Of a stretch of 64,000 nucleotides of DNA, positions 57,227 to 64,000 are shown piece after piece. The stretch comes from Lycium barbarum (taxonomy: Eukaryota > Streptophyta > Magnoliopsida > Solanales > Solanaceae), in assembly GCF_019175385.1 (NCBI RefSeq), contig NC_083340.1, positions 21,154,336 to 21,218,335 on the forward strand. The letters run 5' to 3'. Each line of letters starts with the position of its first letter. Within the stretch, counting starts at the first letter, position 1. The notes below the pieces were generated by a model. The model was not told the DNA's origin. It was given only the letters and a program-made list of their open reading frames with translations, and did not search any database. The translations under genes were made by a program, and so were the position numbers.

Positions 57227-57720
57227 ATGTGGAATTGTTGCCCAAAACATGGTTTATCCCTACAGTTTGGTGATTCCTACTTGCTGCAGATGAAAGAAGG
57301 GATTCATGAACAGGAAGCCTTAGATTTTGAACAAGGGGGAGATAATGGTACCTCGAGATACCGAGGCAGATTTTGCGTTCCAGATGTAGATGAAATTAGA
57401 GAGTTAATTATGTCAGGAGCTCACCATTCTAGGTCTACCTCGTTCAGCTATGAGACATGATTTAAATTGGGTGATTGAGGACGGACTTACGAAGTCAGCG
57501 CACTTCTTGCCAGTTAAGACCATAGATTGAACAGAAGATTATGCCAAGTCATATATTAATGAAATTGCCATATTGTATGGGACCCTAGTGTCCATTATTT
57601 CAGATTATGGTACTCAGTTCACAGCGAACTTCTAAAAATCCTTTCAGAAAGGATTAGGTTCAGAGGTGAACCTTAGCACAGCTTTTCATCCTCAAATAAA
57701 TGGTGAGACAAATACGCTAT
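57227..57720 (+). pseudogene. element B RNase H-integrase junction and core fragments
   Basis: SYLLQMKEGIHEQEALDFEQ, GGDNGTSRYRGRFCVPDVDE and MSGAHHSRS parallel element A's segment before its integrase zinc finger. The zinc finger is then skipped and the core resumes as [36 protein letters not shown] and LSTAFHPQINGET, with stops at about 57527 and 57633. The first catalytic Asp region is deleted. Confidence 0.8.
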
Positions 57721-57965
57721 TCAGATCTCATGTTATAATATTCCTGTTAGTTCAATACTCAGATATTTATGTCAGCTTAGTAATCAGATATCAGTCCAGT
57801 ACTCACGTATTCATGCCAGTTCAGTATTCAGTCCGCTCAGTATTCAACTAATCCAGTATTCAGTTAGCTCAGCATTTAGTCAGCCCAGTCTTCAGTCAGT
57901 TCAATAGACATTAAGTTTAGTATCTCAGTAGTTTAGTATTCTTGTATTCATTTAGTTCAGTAACC
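57721..57965 (+). repeat. degenerate TTCAGTATTCAG-type repeat
   Basis: Words such as CAGTATTCAGT, AGTTCAGTA and CTCAGTATTC recur about a dozen times without strict period, interrupting the integrase coding remnant. Confidence 0.6.
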
Positions 57966-58260
57966 ATGTATCCTTGATTTCAATGGTAATTGGGATGATC
58001 ACCTGTCTCTCATTGAGGTATCGTATAATAACAATTATCAAGCTAGTATTGGGATGGCGCTCCATTTGAAGCTCTGTATGGGCGAAGGTGTAGATCACCA
58101 ATTGGTTGGTTAGAAATTGGTGAAGCAGAGTTGCTAGGACCAGATTTGGTTATCAAGCTATGGAGAAAGTCAAGTTGATACAGAAGCGGTTGAAAATGAC
58201 GTAGAATTTCCAGAAATTTACACAAATGTGAGACAAAAGAGATTTATGATGAAGCACCAA
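57966..58260 (+). pseudogene. element B integrase C-terminal fragment
   Basis: Homologous to element A 41116-41390: FNGNWDDHL, YNNNYQASIGMA, then after a one-base shift FEALYGRRCRSPIGW and GEAELLGPDLV. Frameshifted and cut before the chromodomain. Confidence 0.75.
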
Positions 58261-58472
58261 GATTTTGAGGTAGGTAAGCTTTCTTTTCATGCTTTTGGTC
58301 GTGTGTGGCCAATTTATAGTGCTATTGTGATGTAGCCCTGTGAGGCAATGATATTATGGGCTGTTGTGACAGGTTGGTAGTGCCATATTACAGGGGAAAC
58401 TCTGGCGAAATTTTTGTAGAATCCTGAATGTTATTATTTGAGGACGAATGTTCCAACAGAGAGGGAGAATGT

Positions 58473-58700
58473 TACACCTTGGAAATTTTCCCGTTAGTGT
58501 ACCGCGAATAGACCCACGAAGGGTATGACGTATAAGACATGTTGACGAGTAAGAAGTAATGACTCTAAATGAGATTTCAAAGACATTTGAGGTAGGAGAC
58601 GAAGGTTGTTAAGGAAAGCAAGGTATATGTTGTGTGTCGGGCAAGAATTACGAGTATCGAATTAATGATGGCTTAATGACATTTTAGAGAAGAGTTATAA
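58473..58700 (+). repeat. fragment of the nested-LTR family (5' end)
   Basis: TGTTACACCTTGGAAATTTT follows GAGAGGGAGAA, a purine tract, and the next 225 bp match the start of the solo LTR at 34130-34380. At about 58700 (AATGTCCCTTAT) it switches to 3' UTR sequence matching element A from about 41855. It therefore looks like the 3' boundary of a different element fused in. Confidence 0.7.
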
Positions 58701-59083
58701 TGTCCCTTATGTATTCATGCTTTACGTTTCACGTTTCACGTTCAAGTTCATGTATTCACTATTCATGTCTCAGGTTTAGGCACTGACGTTTTCATGAAAC
58801 TATGTCATGTTAGTTTCCGTGCCCCATGTCATGTTATGTCTCATGTTTCACGCTCATGTCATGTATCCAGCGCTCATGTTTCATGTCTCATGCTTCAGTA
58901 TCCATGTTTCCATGTAATCACACATTCAGTTCTCATGATCCATGATCATGCTCCCACGTAACCATGTCAAGCTCTTTTGTTTTATGTCATCTTTCATTCA
59001 TGTTCATGTATTCAAGCCATGTCCAGCCATATCCTTAACCATGACCCATCATTCGAGGACGAATGATCCCAAGGGGGAGATAT
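58701..59083 (+). other. element B 3' UTR and polypurine tract
   Basis: CATG/TTCA-rich sequence like 41855-42146, the inverted repeat CATTCGAGGACGAATG, and AAGGGGGAGATAT abutting the LTR. Confidence 0.75.
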
Positions 59084-60553
59084 TGTAACACCCCGCGCCT
59101 TTAACGAAAGTTTTGACCACGATCCTAAACTTAGAAAATCAGATAAAGAATGTAGGAATTGAATGTTTTCCGTTCAGTTGTGATATGGTGGTTTACGCCC
59201 ATGAACAGTGGTCGTATTTCACTTTACGGGCCGTAAACCAAGTCGTGAACTGAAACCAAGAATTTCTGAACATTCTGGAATTTGACAATTTTGAGGTCAT
59301 AGGGTTAAATACGGACCGTATTTCACTTTACGGCCCGTATTTCAAACGGTGTTTGGAATTTGGGAAAACTTCCTTGATGAAAGTTGTAGAGCGTTGAAAT
59401 ACCTTTCCAACGGTATCTTACGGGGGTCAAACGGACATCTGTACAAAACGTTATGGCCCATTTACGGAAGAGATGCAGTGCAGTCCATGGGGCAAAATAC
59501 GGCCCGTAAAGTCAGTTTACGATCCGTAAACTGAAATACCGCCAGTATTTTGCTGGACGTAAATTGCAATGTTCCAGAACACTATATATTCGTCCATATC
59601 AGTTCAACTCATTATTTTTCAGTCCCTCAAACCCTAAAACGACTTTCTACTCTCTTCCAACATCAAGAACACCAAGGTAAGTCCATTCTAATTATTCCAA
59701 CTCAATTCTAACATATATCCTTGTAATCTAAACAAGAAATCATCATTCCTAATCTAGGGCTTTCAAGAAAACCCATCTCAAGATTCAAGAATCAAGATTT
59801 AGGAAATCTTCTTCAAAATCCAAGTCTTTAATTCAAGTTTTGGAACAATTAAGGTATGTAGAACTTCCATCCACATGTGGGAATCTCTATGTTCTTCCCC
59901 ATGCTTCGTTACCTTGATAATCATGAAATTCAAATCTTAGGGAATTAAACCCAACATATTGGTAGCCCATATTTACGTATTTATGTACATGAAGTTTGTA
60001 TCTATATTCGTTGTTGTATTCCTAATCTTCCATTACGGTTAATAGGAACCCTAGCTTAATCCATGAATCATGAATTCTTCCTCATGTGTTCTCATTATGT
60101 TCATATGAAACTTTATGATTTTATTTTGCAAGTTACAAGCATGTTTTCAAGTCAATTACAAATATATGATTATGAACTATTGTATTACTCATAAATCAAG
60201 AACATGTTTACAAGCTATTTCATGAAACCATATTTACAAGCTAATTCACGAAAGTCATAGCTTCTTAGCCAACTATATTATGTTCATGTTTTTGGGAGTT
60301 GCACGCATTACCGAGAAGACTCAGATAGCCTGAAACTATGTAGCCACCATAGGACAAGGATCGCTCCGCCTAGTTAGGACGATACCTTAATTTTACACTG
60401 AATGGTTCCATCAGGTACTTTACTACCTTATACCCTGGCAAGGTATAGGGGCTCAACTGGTCCGGCGAGGTACCAGACTCCACGTATCCATATTGTTTTA
60501 TCATATGTCGGTTTATGAAATGTTCTCCCTACTTATCATGTTTTTACTGATGT

Positions 60554-60586
<33 letters not shown>

Positions 60587-61080
60587 GTACTCATGCTCAT
60601 GTTCATCTCCAGGTTTTCAGTTTCAGTTCTTATCATGTTATTCCATGTCCCATGTTATTTCTTTCAGTTGCTTTACATACCAGTACATTCAATGTGCTGA
60701 CGTCCCCTTTTTTTGCCCGGGGTCCTGCATTTCACGATGCAGGTACTGATATACAGGACGACATATCTGCTCAGTAGGACAACATTCGTATCAGCTTATT
60801 AGTGAGCCCCATCTCATTCGGGGTTTAGTCAACTTTTGCTTTATGATTAATTATGAATCTAAAGGTATGGTGGGGGCCTTGTCCCAGTAAGTATGTTTTC
60901 CAGTCGGATCATGATAAAGGTTTCATAGACTAGACAAGTCAGTTATGTCACGTCAGACATTTGGAGCCGTATAGCCATTTTGGCTCACTCATGTTTAAAC
61001 AAGTATTTTATTAAGTATTATGACTTACCATGTTTTATAAAGGCTCATCATGCATTCATGTTATATTCCGCTTATGTTAT
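59084..61080 (+). repeat. element B 3' LTR, interrupted
   Basis: Near-identical to 52952-54945. (TA)n at about 60554-60581. It breaks off after CTTATGTTAT, where the 5' LTR continues GCCTCATGATAG; the expected TSD of the interrupting element is GTTAT (61076-61080). Confidence 0.93.
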
Positions 61081-61235
61081 TGTTGACACCCAATTTTGTC
61101 CCGCCTCTCTTCCAAAATACCTATTTATGCTCCTAACATTTTGTGGAAAATTAAAAAATATATATATATTATATTTTACTATGATTATTAGCCTTTTATC
61201 AAAGCCGGGGTTTCATTATTATATTACAGTTACTA

Positions 61236-61316
<81 letters not shown>

Positions 61317-64000
61317 GTTCACAATTTTTATCATTTCAGTATTTTACCAGCTTACGCACACGCATCGCATTTATCTTTGCGTAATTACAACGCCATTTTT
61401 TATCTGAGCATTAATGATTGCATATTTCATGTCGAACAATATTTTAACACAAGTTATTTAAATAAGTCTCTTATTCAAATTTAGAAGCCAAACTATTTCT
61501 TGCACTCGATCCGTATTTTGACTTACCGGACCCCAAATCAAAGTCCGATTAACTCCTAACATTTTTTGGACTAGATCATATTTTTTATCTCAAATTTTAG
61601 ACCAGTCCATGTTTTAATTCACTAGTCCATCTTTTAATACCCAGTCTAAAAATTGACCCGGTCCACAAATGGACCGGGTCCGATCCATTTTTTTATTCGA
61701 ATAAGGGAAACCGTTTTAGGGTTTCCCCTTTATTTTCCTGATTCCACCGCCGCCTCCCTCCATTTTTCTCTCCCTCACTCTCTCTTTTCGCTCCCTCTCC
61801 TTTACCGTCGCACCTCATCTCCGCCTTCTCCCTCCTCTCTTCAGCCCCATCGCCACCCCACTGCTTTATCTCCTCCCCTATTCCCCCATATCTTCTTGTC
61901 CCCTCTGTTTCTCCTGTTTCTCTGACACCTCCACTACCTTCACCCATCCCTCATCGCTCCCCTCACGTTACTCCGTCTGACACCCTCCACGCCACTGCCA
62001 CCCATTTCGTCCTGTCCCCCACTCGTCTATTCCCCCCCCCACGCTCGTCTGTCCCCGCTGCTCTCTCTCTTTTCACAAAGAAAAGCTAGATCTCCCCTAT
62101 AAATGTAGATTTCTATGACCCTTAAAAGGGGATGGTGGGTACAGGAAAAATGGGGGAGAATCTGATTTTTTTCTGATTGATGAAACCCCCCACGAATTGA
62201 AACTATAAAATCGAGAAAATCCCTTGGAAAGAAAAGGAGATCTTGCCAGATCGAAAAGAAAATCTCAAAGGAACGAAATTTTTTTTGGATTCGAAAATCC
62301 CCTGAAAATTATAAGTTCTTCAGTGGCTAAAACCCCCCCTTAAAAGAAAAAGGGTATTTTCCTAGCCGTCTCAATTTTTCCCAAAAAAATATCAATTCGC
62401 AGTCCATCGTGATAGTTCAAAGTATCGAGTCAAAAGACACGCTAAAACATGTTTTTTTTATCTGCTCTGTTGTTGTTGTCGTGAATCCTGGCTTTGGAAG
62501 CTCGGACTTGATAGTCGAGGGTAGATATGAAGCCCCGCACTCCACTTCGCTGCATCCGAACAAGGTCTGTAATTACTCCTTCTATATTTCTAGCATTTTT
62601 CTAGTCCTGTATAATTGATTATATGATAGTTCAGTGCAGTTTATTAGCATTTTTTTTTTTGTTGTCAGTTAAGTGCTTATTTTAGTCATTCGTGGATTAT
62701 ATGTTAGTTTTAGTTGGCTATGCTTATCCGCGGATCATTTCTCAGCTGTAGCTTGACAAGTATTCATTAAGTATAATGTTGTCAATTAATTTCTTTTGTT
62801 CAGTTTAATCAAGCAGGATGTTAATGCAGCCATAGTGTTGATAGTAGATGCATGATGAGTTATTAGTATGGTTAAATCATGTCTCTTCGCTTGCCTGTAA
62901 ATCATGTTGGAAGAGTGTTAAATCCCATCATATACCGTGTGCTAGCTTAAGTATACTCTTAATTAAGGTCTAAAATGCCCAGAGGTTAGTTAACACAGAC
63001 ATTGTCTACTGCTATGAGATTAGTCATGTGTTTAGTATAGGTTGAAAGCTTCCTAATCATGTATGTATGCCTAACTTATGATTTGCCTGCTGGAGTTTAA
63101 ATCACTTAAATCCTGTTAGCAATATGTAACATGAAGTCTGAAGAGGGTCAAATGTGCTGTCAAGATCCATCTTGCTTTAGATAACCCATTGACAATTTGC
63201 TTAGGTCTTCATATGCCAGCTCCCTGTGAATTAAAAAAAATCTAAATCCACGCCATTACTTTGTATGTTTAAGTCCTGGTTATAGTCAGTAAATTCATGG
63301 TTTTTGTCCAAATGGTATGATTTAAGTTCTCAAGTCTCTATCTAGTTGTTGCAGTCAAATATTGCCTAAAAGTTGTTTCTAAGTCTAAGTCATGTATGGT
63401 TGAGCTTCTCTATGTTTGAACTAAACCTATTTGAACCTTTGCATGCCTTTTAAGCCTTAAATGTAGTCCCGTTTTATGGCTAGAGTTCACAGATCTAAAA
63501 TTTTAAAAGTAATATTGAGGTTCAGAGATTGGTGTATAAATGATGTGTTCTCAAACACTTATTCTTGCCATTGCATGATTGTCAATATGAGTGGTTTTGC
63601 TGTAAAACGATGTCGAACTTATTTGAATCCTTCTACCTAATAAATTATCCACTTAGAAAATAATGACCAGTCTATAATGCTCCAACTACGGCTCAAAATC
63701 TTTAGATATGCCTGCTTAATCTTATCGAGTATGTACTTTAGACAGTCCGTAAGCTCATATTGAGGTATTATGATTTGAGTGTTGACATTGTTTAGCTTTT
63801 ACCTATTTGGAGTCAATATGAACTTAGACCTGATTTATTTTAACCTGCAGAAGCGTGATGATATTTATTAGATATGACTTAGATCAGTGATAAGTACATA
63901 ATATCAACAGTTAGTCAATCCCAGTGATCTCTTAAACATGATAAGTAACTCAGCTTTGTTCAGTTTAATTTTAAGGAAATCTTATTCTGATTTTAAGCCG
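61081..64000 (+). mobile_element. Ogre/TAT-like LTR, forward, truncated by window
   Basis: Begins TGTTGACACCCAATTTTG, then TCCCGCCTCTC, matching the minus-strand start of the solo LTR at 16606. Shared order: (TTA)n; CTCGATCCGTATTTTGAC; the GGACCGGGTC/GGGTTTCCCC block; a pyrimidine-rich stretch; and a GAAGCCC...CTTCGCTG segment ending in a donor-like AAG|GTCTGT (about 62563). As the related LTR is 5.6 kb, the window ends within the LTR. No coding region is visible; the frames in 61653-61947 come from the pyrimidine-rich tract. Confidence 0.8.
61236..61315. repeat. (TTA)n microsatellite, 80 bp
   Basis: Pure ATT/TTA repeat; positional homologue of the degenerate repeat at 15840-16470. Confidence 0.95.

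Larger units (their letters stand above)
52952..61080 (+). mobile_element. Tekay-like element B, deleted internal region
   Basis: The 5' LTR (2092 bp), primer site, leader and short gag are intact in order. Protease, RT and RNase H are gone, fragments of the integrase region survive, and the 3' LTR is interrupted after 1997 bp by the LTR at 61081. The last 98 bp of the 3' LTR and the second TSD (expected TTAAC, present at 52947-52951) lie beyond the window. It shares leader, 3' UTR and the LTR 3' half with element A, but its U3 is unrelated. Confidence 0.9.

Noticed and set aside
60980..61384. 134-codon frame with poly-Tyr
   Set aside because: It spans the boundary between the element B LTR and the Ogre/TAT-like LTR, and the poly-Tyr comes from (TTA)n.
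61653..61947. Ser/Pro/Leu-rich and Gly/Glu-rich frames on opposite strands
   Set aside because: Composition artefact of a pyrimidine-rich LTR segment; the same region in the solo LTR has different frames.
1..64000. CRISPR arrays, bacterial operons, ribosomal RNA and tRNA genes
   Set aside because: None seen. Tandem repeats here lack the regular repeat-spacer layout, and the tRNA-like words are retrotransposon primer sites. A tRNA scan was not possible.

Overview
This is plant nuclear DNA, almost certainly from a member of the Solanaceae. The evidence is an antisense TS-type SINE with a CAA/TTG tail, a Tnt1-like (Tork) Copia element, long-LTR Tekay-type chromoviruses and a giant Ogre/TAT-like LTR, all in an AT-rich background with long microsatellites. 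The genus cannot be told from sequence alone. I see no complete host gene. Host coding material is limited to fragments: a SABATH methyltransferase-like exon (250-486), unidentified exon candidates on the minus strand (18276-18358, 18547-18765, 20655-20754, 25300-25376), and a PPR exon fragment (27550-27945).

Layout. 1-5027: gene-poor DNA with a methyltransferase exon remnant and two MITEs. 5028-10139: a young, nearly intact Copia element (LTRs 542/543 bp, TSD AATAG) with two in-frame stops. 10979-16611: a 5.6-kb reverse-strand solo LTR (TSD AAGGC). 17083-25400: an old duplication of about 1.3 kb in two copies, A and B. Copy B carries a 2.3-kb fold-back, Mutator-like non-autonomous transposon with a 10-bp TSD, and copy A preserves the empty site. 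26.2-31.2 kb: Copia, PPR, SINE and LINE remnants. 31203-45.8 kb: an old reverse-strand LTR split by a 13.7-kb Tekay-like Gypsy element (TSD CTAAC). That element's leader was later interrupted by another family's 2.8-kb solo LTR (TSD CTAGG). 46-49.1 kb: Helitron-like AT-rich DNA. 49.77-50.14 kb: an inverted-repeat element. 50403-52951: a reverse-strand, internally deleted chromovirus, broken by a second, heavily deleted Tekay-like element (52952-61080). The 3' LTR of that element is in turn broken by a forward Ogre/TAT-like LTR (61081 to the window end). This is a three-level nest.

Most interesting observation. Both Tekay-like elements share one leader design. The LTR has a TATA box followed by a good 5' splice site (AAG|GTAAGT type). 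The tRNA-iMet primer site comes next, then a perfect 12-bp-stem hairpin whose 7-nt loop carries a 6-nt palindrome (GGGCCC in one element, GCGCGC in the other). A splice acceptor (TTTTCAG or TTTCAG) lies three bases before the gag ATG. The stem is identical in both copies while the loop changed from one self-complementary hexamer to another. This is what a kissing-loop genomic-RNA dimerisation signal would look like. The predicted intron would remove the primer site and the hairpin from the translated RNA. The sequence facts are direct; the function is inference.
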